A DNA stretch of 64,000 bases from Rusavskia elegans (taxonomy: Eukaryota; Ascomycota; Lecanoromycetes; Teloschistales; Teloschistaceae). The stretch covers positions 412,267 to 476,266 of the forward strand of contig SAUG01000024.1 in the NCBI GenBank assembly GCA_011316305.1, in the 5' to 3' direction. The notes beneath the pieces were generated by a model, which was not told the origin of the DNA, did no database searches, and worked only from the letters and a program-made list of their open reading frames with translations. Below are positions 34,346 through 48,300 of the stretch, piece by piece; the first letter of the stretch is position 1; each line of letters begins with the position of its first letter. The position numbers were made by a program, and so were the translations under genes.

Positions 34346-35943
34346 TTAATAGTATTTAGTTATATATTTTGATTTTAATAACCGATAAACCAATAGTTCG
34401 GTAAATAAACTAAACGTTAGTATACTAATATTAATAGACTGGCCGATTCGAGTCGGATTTCTATCGAATCGTCGGATATCCGATCCGATTTTAGTAATCC
34501 GACCCGAGTTTAACCCGCTAAACGGTCGAGTCGAATTATAAATTCTAATTTAATTTTCGAATCGGATTATAGATTTTAATTCGAAAATTCGATTTAAAAA
34601 TCCGATTTAATCCGATTCGTAATTATATTCGATAGTTAAATACGAAAGTAATTATAGGTAATATAAAATAATAATATTCTCTATTTAATACTATTTTATA
34701 TAATAGTTATCTATATATAATTATTTTTATACCGGTACTATATAAATAATATTATTTTTTTCTAAATAATTTTATTAATATATATCTTTTTCTTTAAATT
34801 TTTAATCTTTTAGAATTTATTATTAATTAGCTATCGTTATATTTCCGACTATATTTCTAGATTCTATATTAATCCTTTAATAAATAAGGCGTTTTTTTAA
34901 TAGATAGTAAAATATTTAGTATAGATTACGGCTAGTTAATAATCTATAAAAAATGAATATAGTCGGATATATATAATAATATAGTAAAATAATATATTTA
35001 TTTATTAGAAATGTAAATATATATCTTTTTTTATATTCTATAAAACTGTTAACGCTATATTCTATATTCTATCGATTTTTCTATTTATATATACGATAGC
35101 GACGTCGGTAAAGATTTTACGATATAGTTTAATAAAAGATACTTTAGAAATAAAAAATTCGAAGCCTTTCTAATATCTATAGATTTCTCGAAAAATAACG
35201 GTTCTAGGCTTCTATTTATATTTCTTTTAACAGATTATTAGCTAAACTATTTAAAATATATTATTTTAGAATATTACCGATATTATAGCGCTATAAAATT
35301 TCCTTTTATTTCTCCTTTTATCTTTTTCGATTCTATTTTCTCGAGTCTTCGTTATATCTCTATAGTATATCGTTAGAAATAAATAGGAATTTATAGATAG
35401 TATAATATAGAAAAAAAATTATATTTTAATACTAAAATTATATTTCTATATATAATTTTAGCGTTATAGTAAATCGAATCCGGATACTCGATCCCGATCC
35501 GGGTTCGAATCGAATCGAACTATAGAAAAATTCGATTTGATTCGAATCGGATTAGATTTAACTATAATCTGACTCGAGTCGGATCGGATTAGCTAATTTA
35601 GATTCGAAACCCGATTCGACGGCCAGTTTAATCGAATTTCGAATCCGGATTAGAAAAATCGATCTGATTTAAATCGATTTTAACTTTTCTAGGTATCGAA
35701 CCGAATCGATTCCGATTTTTCTAAATATCGAATCGAATTCGGATTTCCGAATTCGATCCGCTAAAACTGTTAAAAACGTTAAAATCTAATATAAAAATAT
35801 AATTCTTATATAAAAACTATATCTATTATTTTAAAATAAATTTAATTAAAGTAAAAATATTATCTATATATATTATTTTCATAAATAAAGAATGAAATTA
35901 TAGATTATAATATTATATTTATCTATATATACAATAATAGAAT

Positions 35944-36043
35944 ACAAGTTCTACTATCGTATATTCAATGCTGGTATACCAACGCTTGATTTGCTTACCG
36001 AACCACTGGTTCATCGGGTATCAAAACCAAAACAAATAACTAA
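35944..36043 (-). mobile_element. 100-bp S-end fragment S6 with 15-bp target duplication
   Basis: Only the conserved 100-bp start block of S is present (reverse orientation, ending TATCAAAACCAAAACAAATA). It is flanked by a perfect 15-bp duplication ATACAATAATAGAAT (35929-35943 and 36044-36058), so it inserted as a 100-bp unit. This is like a 5'-truncated retroelement or a SINE. Confidence 0.75.
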
Positions 36044-36058
36044 ATACAATAATAGAAT

Positions 36059-36450
36059 TGTTATAAAGTTACCGAAAAGGTTTGATAGTTCTAAAAATTA
36101 GTTAGACTTATTAGTATATCTATAAACAGAGGTATAACAGGTAATTATTAAAATTAAAATAAAAATAAATCAATTTAATTATTAGAGCAGTATATAGCGA
36201 TAACTAATAAATTAAATTCGAGCTATAAAAACGTCGAGTTCGAGATTTATATAGATAAATAAAATCTTATATAATTAGTATAATTAGTATAATTAATATA
36301 TTAAATATAACTAAATAATTAAATATCTATTTAATAGTAATTAATAATTAATATAACTAAATAATACTAATTACTAATCAGCTTCTAAATATTTAATATA
36401 TACTAAAGATTTTATTACTAATTATTAGATTTAGTATAAAATCTAGCCTA
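36059..36450 (-). repeat. gypsy II LTR (3' LTR in element orientation)
   Basis: Pairs with 43619-44009 along its whole length; most differences are C/T or G/A, as RIP produces. Confidence 0.82.
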
Positions 36451-37328
36451 AAATTATAATACTATCTCTTTTTTTTTTAGCTTCGTTCCGAAACTAACTT
36501 TTTCTCTGGTATTTTAAATTCTTTTTTTTCTTTCTCTTATATTATACTCTAACGTTATTTCGAATCTAATATTGTCCGTTATCGTAAACTTGCCGATTTT
36601 ATAAAACTTTTTAGTAATATTATAGTAAAAGCCTGTTCTATTTATATAAAGTATAAAAAGATATATAAAGTTTATATTTATACTAGAAAATATAGCGAGT
36701 ATCTACGCTATAGATAGAAATATTATTTCCGGACAATTTAATCTAAATAGAATCGTCTAAAAAGTAAAAAGTTAAAACTATATAAAGGTATCCGAAAAGT
36801 TTATAAAGTTTAAAAAAAAGCTCGGATAGAAATATATATTACTTTTATAAAAAAATACGGCTTTATTAAAAAATAGATTTATTAGATAAACGTATTAAAG
36901 AAGCTATTACGGTAGAAATATCTAGTATCGAAAAAAGCGAAATTTTAGAATTTCTAGATCTTTTCGATAGTTTTTTATTATATTTATCTCTATAGATCTA
37001 AAGTACTTTAAATAATCTGCCGGATTTTTTTTAGAATATTTTAGTATCTATTATTAGTAGAACTGCTTTAGAATTTTCTAGTAGTTTACTAAATATTTTT
37101 TAGGTTCCTAAATATTTTCCGAAGTAGAATAACTTTTCTATTTAATTAGATAATTCTAATTTTTCTACTATAGAATCTTTTCGATTATAAAGATATTTTC
37201 CTTTTATATCTCGAAGTTAAATATCTATTATAATAGTATTTCGGAATCGATTAGTTTTAAAAGAAATATATAGAATATCGGATATACTTTAGTATCTTTA
37301 AATAAATCGAATTCGAAATTCTAAAATC

Positions 37329-37922
37329 TATCAACATTTTTCAAAATCGGTTTAAAGCCGGTTTCAGCCGTTTTAGCCGTCTTAGCCGGTTCTTAGCCGG
37401 TACGGCTAAGAGCGGTTTATAAACGGCTTATTAGCCGGTCTCGGGTATACCCGAAGCTGCGTAGCTACGCGGCTAAAACGGCTAAGACGGCTAAAAAGAT
37501 TTAGAGATTCGATTTTAAATTAGTTTAAGTCTTTATTAGTTAGTAGGCCTATATACGCCTATATATACCGTTAGGCTAGCTTCGTCTAGATCGAAAATAT
37601 TAGGTTTCTTTACTAGAATCTAACTAGAATAGGTCTAGCGTAGTTTATTAAATAGATATTCGACTTCCGTTATTCTCGCTTTTAGCGGTAGCTGCTAAAC
37701 TTTATTTCCGATTTAGATTATATAGGTTTATTTTTAGTTTATATATAGATTCTATTTTAGATTATTTACTAAGTAGATTTTCGTACTATAGATACTACTA
37801 GAGTTCTAATTTATCGAAAATCCACTTTTTGGATTTTTGGATTATTTAGATTTTTGGATTATTTGAATTAAGATGGCTGTCAGCCGGTCTAATCTGAAAA
37901 TCTATTTTAGAATTCGCTGATA
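37329..37922 (+). mobile_element. D element copy 2, uninterrupted, 594 bp
   Basis: TATCAACATTTTTCAAAA at the left and TTAGAATTCGCTGATA at the right, flanked by TC on both sides. The internal CTTAGCCGTCTTAGCCGG and GGCTAAAACGGCTAAGACGG arms can form a long imperfect hairpin. It shows the empty site for S1. Confidence 0.75.
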
Positions 37923-40900
37923 TCTTCTAGTTTTTTTAATTAAAAATAGTCCGACTTTAATATAGTTAAATTTTTTATTTAGAGTTTTTATTTTTAGATT
38001 TTTTATAAAAGATATACTTTATCTTCTTTTTTTAGCTAAAGTACTATTTTTCGCTTTTTATTTTAATAATTATCTAAATATTTCTATATCTTTAGAATAT
38101 TTCTATAGATTTTTTTCTAAATATTAATTCTATAGATTATTAATTCCGCTAGTATATATAGTAGCGATCGTTTAAATAAATTCGGATTTCTTCTATTATT
38201 AGTATTAAACGGTATTTTTTTCATTATATTTAATTTCTTTATATTAAATACTTGTTATATTATTAGTAAAAATATAATCTAATTATTTCATACGTCGTTA
38301 ATATAATATTTTAGATATTATTTCAAGATTTAGTTAGTATATTCTATCTATCTATATATTATTCGATAAAAAACTATAAATATTTTTAGCTTTATACTAA
38401 ATAGAAGAATAGAAGTTTTCTAATAGTTTAAAATAAAGAATTTATTTCTATTATTTATTAATACTTCTAGTAGTATATAGTATCGTAATAATCGATCTAG
38501 AATAATAAATCTATATTATTCTACTATAAAATCCTTTTATAATAGGATTATATAAGAATATTTCGTAAATCTATCTACTATATTAAATATCGAATTATAT
38601 TCTATATTTATTATCGGATTTTTTAATTTTAGAAATTTAATAATAAAATCTAATATAATTTCTCTCTATAGTAAATCCGGTAGTTTCTAGTATTAGACCT
38701 TTCTATAACGAGTATATATACTATATTTATTTTATTAATAACTAAAATACTTTTTAATATATATTTCGATATATTACTTTATATTAGAAAACTGGTAATA
38801 CTATTATAAAAGTTATATTATCTTCGTTACGCCTAAATACTTTTATAATATTCTATTGTAATATTCTTTAATATATTCGTCGATTTTATCGTCTAGTATT
38901 TATAGTTTTCTTTTTTCGATAGAAAACTATTATTAATTATTTCTAAATATATATAGCGTTATATTTATCTAATATGAATTTATTTATAGTAATATATTTT
39001 TATTAATTCTAAAAATACTATTATTAAAAACCTCTTTTATTTTTATATAATCACTTTTTCGATTTAAAACGTCTGTTTTTCTATTTTTTTTATTTAAAAT
39101 ATAGTATATTTTAAATTTATATTAACCGAAAAGTTTAGACTATCGTATTTATTTTTAATTAAACTATTTTATATTATAAAGTATAGAAATTTTATATAAT
39201 CTATAAAGATTATTTATTCTTGTAATTTTTCGGTATATATTCTCTATTAGTCTAGTATAACTACTATAGCTAGTAGTTTTTTATTATAGATATTATAGTT
39301 CTATTCTACTAGTGATAAATCTTTTAATATATATACTACCGGGTACTATCTACTATTGTATTATTATAGAAGATATATATTTATAGTTAGATTTAATAAA
39401 TCAGTTTCTATTTTTAATAGTTTTTTTAAATCGAATATTTTAAATACTAGATCTTTTATATATTTTCCTTTAAGATTTTCGAATATTTATTATTTTCTTT
39501 CTTTCTAATATTATTCGATATTATTTTTTATTAGAATTATTAGAACGAGAGCTTTTTTAAAATAGTCTTTTATAAACTTTTAATCGTAGTTTATAAACCC
39601 GAAATAATTCTATATTTTTTTAATATTTATTAGTATTTCCTATTCTATAATAACTTTTAATTTACTAGAGTTAATATATAATCCGTTTCGCCCTATAGTA
39701 AATTCTAGAAAGTTAATTTCTTTTTTATAGAATTTATATTTCTCTAATTTAAAGTATAAATTTCTTTTTTCTAGATATTTAAAAATATTAATAATATATT
39801 ATTTATATTATTCGAAAGTTTTAGAGTAAACTAAAATATTATCGAAATAGACGATAATAAATATATTCAGATATTTTTTAAATACGTTATTAACTATATT
39901 TCTAATCGATTATCGGAATATTTATAAATTTAAATAATATAACCGTATATTTATAATAACTATACCGTATTCGGAAAGCTATTTTCTATTTTTTTCCGAC
40001 TTGTATTTATATAAAATTATATATTCTTTAAAGATCGAATTTCGTAAAATATTATATTCTAGAAAACCTATTTTAAAGATCGCTAATATTTAGTAATAGA
40101 TATCGGTTTTTAATTATAATATCGTTTAGTTTCCGGTAATCGATATATAAACGAAATATTCCGTCTTTTTTAGATATAAAAAGGATCGAATATTCTATCG
40201 GTAATTAAAATTTTCTAATAAATCCTAAAATCTCTTTTTTATATTTTCGTCGAGATATTTACGAAGTATTTCGAACTCTATTATAAATTATAGATAGATA
40301 GATCTAAATTTAGATTATTTACCTAATTTAAATCTGATTTTACAATTCTATAATTAATATTTAGGTAATATTTTTATAGTTATCTCTTTTTAAATTAAAT
40401 TTATCTAATTTTTATTTTTATCTAGAATCTTTTCTAATAGATTTTCTATTAACTTTTTATTAAATAATATAGAGGTTTCGAAAGATTTATAATTTTCCTT
40501 TCTACTTCTATTTTATTAATCTAGTTAATCTCTACCGATATCTAATAAATCGGATCTAAATAATTTTTAGTTATTTTTCTTCGAAATTATAAATTCGCGT
40601 TGTATATTCTATTTTTTATCTATTTAAAATTACTACTTCGATATCGACTAGATATTTCTTATATAGAAGTATTATTTAAAGCTAAGTACTTCTTTTTTGA
40701 TCTATTACTAGATTATAATCTTTTAACTAAAAAATTCTAAATACGATTTTATAGCTAGCTATCCGAATAATATCGAACTAAAGTTTTTTTTAATACTAAT
40801 TAATTATTATTTTAAACAATATCGTTTTTTCTATAATCTTTCTATCTCTATTCGGTATTTTATTTCTATCGATAACTATTAAATTATATAGATTCTTTTT

Positions 40901-41092
40901 TTTAGTTCGAAGAAACCCTTTTCTTTTAGTTAATTTTTTAATATAAAATTTTCGGTTACGTTTAAATTAATATATACTCTAACTTTCTATTGTCCGTTAT
41001 TAGTTTTAACGATTATTTTAATCTCGAATATATATATATATATATAGCTAGCTATATTTAATTATTCTTTCTGGATTATAAATAGACTGGCC

Positions 41093-41242
41093 GTTTTGTC
41101 GAGTTTCGAACTCGAGTTCGTATCCCGGGTTCGAGTTTCTAACCGTATTAGGAAGGGAACTAATTTTAACTAGTAATTTAGACGCAATAGCCACGTTTAT
41201 CGCGAAGTCGGGTCGCCATTTTGGTTCGAAATAGCCAGTTTA
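41093..41242. mobile_element. hAT MITE, 150 bp
   Basis: Starts TAGACTGGCCGTTTTGTCG, ends AGCCAGTTTA, with flanks ATTATAAA and ATTATAAG (7 of 8). Same sequence type as 44789-44948. Confidence 0.85.
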
Positions 41243-42038
41243 ATTATAAGATTATACGCTTATAGTATATCCGTTACTATAAAATCTTATATTTTCCCGA
41301 ATTATTATTTACGTTTTTATATCTTTAATTATTATAACCTATTTATAAAATATATCTATAGAGTTTCTAATTAAAAGTTTTAATTCTTTTCACTATTTTT
41401 TCTAGTATTTATATCTACTACATATAATATATCCGGAATAGTTATAAATATTATAATTTCCGACTATAATAGATATTATAGAAGCGCGTTAGTATAGCTT
41501 TAATAGATACTATCCGGCCTTTTCTTTCTTTAATCTATAAATTCTATAATTATTATTATATTAGACGGTGTAATTAAATAATATATATCAATTTTCTATT
41601 ATTATATCTTTCCGTTATAATATCGGTTTAGAAATAACTTTATTTTTAAAAATATTACTCTCTAGTTTTTTTTCTAATATATCGACAATATTATTTACTT
41701 TTAAATTCTACTAATTATTGTATAGATACTCGTTATTAATATATATATTATAAATGTTTTTAAATCTTTTATAGATTATTATAAATCTTTTCTTTACTAA
41801 TTTTTTATTGTAAAAGGTTTAAAGATATATTTATCGAACGTCCTCTATTATAGTTATCTATCTAGAAGCGACTTTCCTTCTAGTTAATTCTATTAATATT
41901 CGTAGTAAAATATAATTTATTATAGTTTTCTATAGTATTTTATCGTTTTCTATAAATATAAATTCTTTATTTAAATTAATTTTCTTAAGTTTAGAGCTAC
42001 TATTATCGTTTTTTAAAATTATTTCTTACTAGTTTTTA

Positions 42039-42650
42039 TATCAGCGAATTCTAAAATGGATTTTTAGATTAGACCGGCTAACAGCTATTTTAATCTAAAT
42101 AATCTAAAAATTCAAATAATCTAAAAATCTAAAAAATAGATTTTCGATAGATTAGAATTCTAATAGTATCTATAGTATAAATATCTATTTAATAAACAGC
42201 CTAAAATAGGATCTATATATAAGCTAAAAATAAATCTGTATAATCTAATTTGAAAATAAAATTTAGCGACTGCCGCTAAAAGCGGGAATAACGGAAATCG
42301 AATATCTATTTAATAAACTACGCTAGACCTAATCTAACTAGATTCTAGTAAAAAAACCTAATATTTTCGATCTAGACGAAGCTAGTCTAGCGGTAAAGAT
42401 AGGCGTATATAGGCCTATTTACTAAAAAGGACTTAAACGAATTTAAAATCGAATCTTTAAATCTTTTTAGCCGGTTTTAGCTATTTTAGCCGTTTAGCCG
42501 TCTTAGCCGTATAGCTACGCAGCTTTAAATATACCCGAAATCGGCTAATAAACCGCTTATAAACCGCTCTTAACTATACCGGCTAAGAATCGGCTGAGAC
42601 GGCTAAAATAGCTAAAATCGGCTTCAAGCCGGTTTTAGAAAATGCTAATA
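42039..42650 (-). mobile_element. D element copy 3, 612 bp
   Basis: Reverse orientation: TATCAGCGAATTCTAAAATG at the left, TTAGAAAATGCTAATA at the right, flanked by TA on both sides. Clearly homologous to copies 1 and 2 throughout. Confidence 0.75.
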
Positions 42651-43618
42651 TAGATTTCTTTAACGTAGTATTAAACTATCGTCGTTATATTTTATTTAAT
42701 CGATACTCCTTTACAAAGTGGTCTAGTTTACTATAATTATAGTATATTTTAGAATTTTTATTCCTTTTATTATTTCTAGAATTCTTTCTTTTATATCGCT
42801 ATTATATAGAGTTTAGTTCTATTAGTATCGGTCTATAGTAACTGTTTCCGGATTACTTTTTATTTAGGTACTATTTTCTATAAAGTCGTCCCGAATAATA
42901 TCCCGTATTATTTTATAGTCTACTATTATAACATTTCTCTATATTTTATTTATATAGTTTATTATCGAAATCGATAGATATTTCGGTTAGATTATCTAGT
43001 ATATTATATATTCGACTATTATATATAAATTTTCTTTAATTTATTTTTTAAAACTTTATCTAAATATTATATATAAAGCGTTATTATTTTATTCCGTTAG
43101 TAGTATCTATTTTTTCAATCGTATAGCGTAGTTAGATACTACGTTTTTCTATTAAAGATATTAAATAAAAAATTTAGTAGTTTAGATTTCGTTTAAAATT
43201 CTAAAGATTTTATAAATAACTTTTTTAAACTTTATAAATTATATAAAGATATATTTATTATCTTCGTCGTTATTTATATATTATCGAAAAAGAGATTTTA
43301 TTTAGTATTAGGCTCGTCCTCGAAAGTAGAATAGAGTAAAAAACGTTTTCTTCTATTCGAGTATAGAATAGAATACGAAATATATATCTAATTACGCGAG
43401 CCAATCTTCTAATTTATTACGATTTCTATAATATTTATCGGGTTTATTAACTTTAATACTATAAAGGCGTTAGTTAATAGAAGGAGTATTTTCTTTACTT
43501 TCGTCTCTTATCTAGATTTTCTTTTCTTTAGATTCGGACTATTTTATTATATAGCTGGAATTATTTAGGGTAGAGGTTTAATATTAATCTACGACAGATA
43601 TTTTAAAAATATTTAAAA

Positions 43619-44009
43619 TATTATAAAGCTACCGAAAGGGTCGAATATTTCTAAAATTAGTTAGACTTATTAGTATATCTATAAACGGAAGTATAACGAG
43701 TAATTATTTAAAATAATTTAAAAATAAATTAATTTAATTGTTAGAGTAGTATATAGCGATAACTAATAAATTAAATATTAGTTTTAAAAACGTCGAGTTC
43801 GAAATCTATATAGATAAATAAAATCTTTTATAATTAATATAATTAATATAATCAATCCGTTAAACGTAACTAAATAATTAAATACCTATTCAATAGTAAT
43901 TAATAATTGATACGATTAAACAACGCTAATTATTAAATAGCTTCTAAATATTTAATATATACTAAAGATTTTGTTACTAAATATTGGATTTGGTATAGAA
44001 TCTAGCCCA
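43619..44009 (-). repeat. gypsy II LTR (5' LTR in element orientation)
   Basis: 391 bp, homologous to 36059-36450. Confidence 0.82.
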
Positions 44010-44788
44010 AGAAAATAATAATAATATTAGCTATAATATTATATTATATATAGAAAATTTAATAAATCGAATTAAATTTTCGTCGATTTCTATTTTATAA
44101 TCCGATTTAATTTTCGGTTCTGATTTTAGAAACCGACCTATATCGTTTAGTAGATCAAATCGAACTAATTTATTAAAATTCGGATCGAGTTTTCGAAAAA
44201 CCGACGAAAAACCGACTCGAAGTAATCAATTCAAATAATAAATATACGATAGTAAAATTTATATTTTAATTTGGTTAATATAAATAATAATTTTATAAAA
44301 TTTTAATTTCAATTTATTTAGTAATATAATATATTTTTTTATTGATAATTTAACTAATATAGAATTTTTATAAACAATTATATTTTATGGTAATCGTTTT
44401 TTTATACTAGTAAAATAAATTTTTCGTAAATATTACGATTTATAAAAATTATATATATATATATATATTTATATAATAGTTATACTATAGTTAAACTAGA
44501 TAATAATACCATTTTATATTTATAATAATTATATTTATCCGCGCGGACGTCGACTATTTTATAGTAACTAGAATAAACCATTTCGATTTCGATAAAAATA
44601 GTCTTTTTACTATTTTTAAAACGTATTATTTCATTTCTCTATCTTTTTTTAATTTAATCGACTAGATAAAGCTTTTAACTATAGTAGCTAGCGTACTAGC
44701 TAGCGACTATTTTTCGGTTAAATTTTTTTTAAAATTATATAGATTATGAAATACTTTAATAATTTAACGGAATATTTAAATATAGATT

Positions 44789-44948
44789 TAAACTGGCCGT
44801 TTTATCGGATTTCGAATCCAAGGTCGTATTTCGAATTCGAGTATCTAACCGTATTAGAAAGGAGACTAACTTTAACTAGTAATTTAACCGCGTTAACCAC
44901 GTTTATCGCGAAGTCGGATCGCTACTTTGATTCGAAATAGCCAGCCTA
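44789..44948. mobile_element. hAT MITE, 160 bp, perfect 8-bp duplication
   Basis: TAAACTGGCC...GCCAGCCTA flanked by TATAGATT at 44781-44788 and 44949-44956, identical. It is inserted in S5. The short plus-strand ORF 44746-44940 crosses the S5/MITE junction and is not a gene. Confidence 0.88.
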
Positions 44949-45113
44949 TATAGATTATATAATAAATATAGTCCGAACGATAATTATTTATAATTACTTT
45001 ATAGTATAGTAAATAGATATAGCGGAAATATTCGATATTTATCAATATTTATAACGTCGAAGAAAAAATAGTAGAAGATTCGTAATCGAATAAAAAAGTA
45101 AATAGTTAATATA

Positions 45114-45353
45114 TATTAAGTAGGTGTGTTTCTAGGACAGTATACGATTGTAAACCAGACGAAAGATTTATAGTAGAACTAACTTATACCCCAGAATGAC
45201 TGGAGTATAGCCTAGTAATAAGGGAAAAGGAAAAAGCGGGGAAGGATCGAGATTCGATACGCTAGCGACGTTCTAGCGACTAGGCGGCGAGCCTCGTCTC
45301 CAAGCGTCCTAATTATATCTCTAGGGCCTATATAACGCGTCTGGCGCTTTATA
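45114..45353 (-). repeat. gypsy I LTR (3' in element orientation)
   Basis: 240 bp; on the minus strand it starts TATAAAG (TGTAAAG in the other LTR) and ends ACTTAATA. Aligns over its full length with 53220-53459. Confidence 0.9.
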
Positions 45354-48300
45354 ATTACCTCTCTTTTAGCGATATCGTCCCCGATATTATATTATATCTG
45401 TCTATATATTTATAGTATTTATTAAATAATTATCAACTTTATAGTTAACTATAAAGATTAAAAAAGATAAAAAAAAAAGAATTACTCTTTAGCTATTATT
45501 ATAATCGGCTCCCTTTTATATATAACTATATTTTAGTTATATAGATATATACTAGGATAAAGCTAAAAAGAATAACGCTATTAAAAATCGAATCTAGGCT
45601 TTTTAGATAGTAGTCTTTAATAAAATTATTCGGGTTTACCTCGTAAATCCGAATAAGTTTACTAAAGACTATAGTACAGCCTAGACGTTCTATTACTATA
45701 TTATAGTACCGTTAAATGAAAGCTATAACTTTACTTTAATATATATTTTTAAAGGAATATACTATACCCGCAGATATATACTATATTTATATCTATATAT
45801 ATATAGCTTATAAATAATATTAGATAAAAGTTCTAATAAATATTATTAAACCCGAACCTAATATAAGTATTTAAAGATTTTAAATAGTAAATAAATATTC
45901 GAAGTAATACGGTTCCGACGCGCTAGCGATAATATAATAATATTTTATTTAGTAGAAATTCTGATTTTCTATACTTTATTTATTCGAATAGTCTTTCGCC
46001 GTTTATATAAGTTTTTTACCTTTATATATATAAAATATCTTTTTTACTATATATCAGATATTTATATTATATAACTAGCGATTACGGCGATATTAATTAC
46101 TTCCGCCCTATCTTCGAATATTCGAAAGACTATTTTACTAATATTTACTTTAAATATAAAAAAGATAGAAAGAATCTATCCGACTATAAAATAGTATAGT
46201 TTCCTCTACTATATTAGTTTAAAGCTAACTATAATAGATACTTTATTCTTTTAATTCGGCTGTAAAGTAAATAATAAATACTTATAGATTTACGGTTTAG
46301 AATAAAAAGAAACTATTTTTTAATAACTATAAGTTTATAAGGAAGTTTATTTCGGATATTATAAACATTATTAAATATATTTTTACCTTTAATATAATAC
46401 TATATAGTCTTATATAGATATCTATAACTTTTAACTACTTCGCGGCGATATTAAATTCTACCTTTAAGCGCCTAGATATATATAAATACGCTAACCAAAG
46501 TTTAGTATAGAAGAATAAAACTATATAGGCTAAACTAGCTATTCTAGAATATAAGTTTTATAAATATAAAGTATAGTAGACCGCTATTATTTCTTATTTT
46601 TCTCTATAAAATTTCGGCTTCCTTTCGTATTTACTATCTCTATTTATCTTTCCTCGTAAAAGCTCCGCCCCGCCGGCAGTATCTAGATCTCTATCTTTCG
46701 GGGTAGATACTACTAGTATTCCGGCGATAGTATAGATATCTACTATAGTACCCCGTTCTACTACTATATTATATTTATTTTTCGGTCTAAATCTTTTAAG
46801 TATAACCTATAATCTTCTATATAAAGTAGCCAGTTACTAACGCGTCGTTATAGAATTATTAAATATATTCCGGATTATAGTACTTCCGGTTACTAGGTAA
46901 TATAAATATTATATATTTCTTTCTAGTATTATTTAAAAATCTTTAAATAATAGTCCTGTTCCGACTCGAACGCCTACTATAGAATATCCGATACTAAAAA
47001 TCGAGTAGTCTATACCCGTAATTAAAGTTTTTTTACGTAAGATAATACCCTCTTTAATAGTATTTTTCGGTAGTTTCTTCCGCGCGTTCGATAACTATAA
47101 TAATAAAAAGCTATATTAAATTACCTCTCTATATACTATTAAGTAAAAGGAAGATATATATTTTTTTCCGATAGTTCTATTATAGTTTCCGCTAATTTTT
47201 TTATCTATCGCTCCGTTATAGTTTCCGTTAACTTTTCTATACGTAGCTTCGAAGGCGCCGGAAGTATCCGGACTCTAATTTCTAGAAATTAGAATTACCG
47301 GTACCCCGGCCCTTTAAATAGTCTCCTCGCTAAATAGTCTAATATTTTTTAATACCTTCGATTCCGTCTATAAACTTCTATAAATTCTCTTTTTAGTAGT
47401 ACTAAAGTAGATTACTCCTCCGGCGCTATTTCCCCTACCTATTATAGAATAAGAAAACAGCCTAAAATAGAAATATACGGTAAAATTAGGTTAGTTATAT
47501 AAATATAGATATCTAAAGACTAAGATATATAATCTATATTATAGTAAATAAAGCCTCTAGTATTATAGGCTTTATAGGATAATTTAAAAGAATTTATTAA
47601 CTATAAATCTATTTCTAGATATATATATTATATATATATTCTATAAACGCCTAATACCTATAATTATAGTTTACTTCTATTAAATTCTATTTTTTTTATA
47701 TTTTATTATTCGAAGGTTATTTTAATTATATACTTCGATAAATTTCTATATATTTTTAAAGTCTTTTTAAAACTACTAGAAATTATATTTCTTTAACTAA
47801 TCCGTCTATTTAATTAGATACTCAGCTTTTAGTTCCTCGCCCTTTTTAGATTTTATAAATCTTTTATTTAAGATAGTTTCTACTTCCTATTTCTGCTTAT
47901 TATTAATAAGGTCCGGTAATAGATATTCTAGCAGTTCGCTATCCTAGCGGTAATAGAACTTTACTAATAAAGATATATAAAAGGTATTATAAATCTTTAA
48001 TTTAATTAGAAAAACTAACTAGTAAATCTAAAAACTTATATATTTTAAAATATAATACAGCCCTATAAATTTAGAAATAATCTTTTTCGATTATTTAAAC
48101 TTTAGGTTCTTTATAGATAATAGTACTAAATTACTAACTTTATATTCTATCGGTTAATATTTTTTATTATAGTATTTTATCTAGTTTATTTAAATTTTAT
48201 TCTAATTTATATATATCGATTTATATATCTTTTATAAGTTTATAATTTTTTTCTTTACTGCTAGTACCTTCGTATTTACTATCTTCCTCTTTATAATATT

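Larger units (their letters stand above)
36059..44009 (-). mobile_element. Ty3/gypsy LTR retrotransposon (gypsy II), RIP-inactivated
   Basis: LTRs are 36059-36450 (392 bp) and 43619-44009 (391 bp), starting TGTTATAAAG/TATTATAAAG and ending CCTA/CCCA. Flanks AGAAT and AGAAA (4 of 5) suggest a 5-bp duplication. On the minus strand near 39.83-39.86 kb the frame gives VYFDNILVYSKTFE, the reverse transcriptase catalytic motif (YxDD with D to N as RIP would make), followed by INFLEFTIGRNGLYINSSK. Many stops are present. Nested: D copies at 37329 and 42039 and a 150-bp hAT MITE at 41093. Confidence 0.85.
34435..44233. mobile_element. hAT insertion in S5, carrying a second hAT copy, S6 and gypsy II
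   Basis: The left end TAGACTGGCCGATTCG and right end GAAGTAATCAATTCA (RIPed GGCCAGTCTA) have flanks AATATTAA and AATAATAA (7 of 8). Bases 34435-35630 look like a complete ~1.2-kb hAT end pair, but the base after 35630 continues as the interior of another hAT end, so the left part is chimeric: either a nested copy that deleted the outer terminus or a recombinant. Confidence 0.6.

Noticed and set aside
44746..44940. Short plus-strand ORF in the AT-rich block
   Set aside because: It runs from S5 into a hAT MITE whose exact 8-bp duplication shows the junction is an insertion; the reading frame is accidental.
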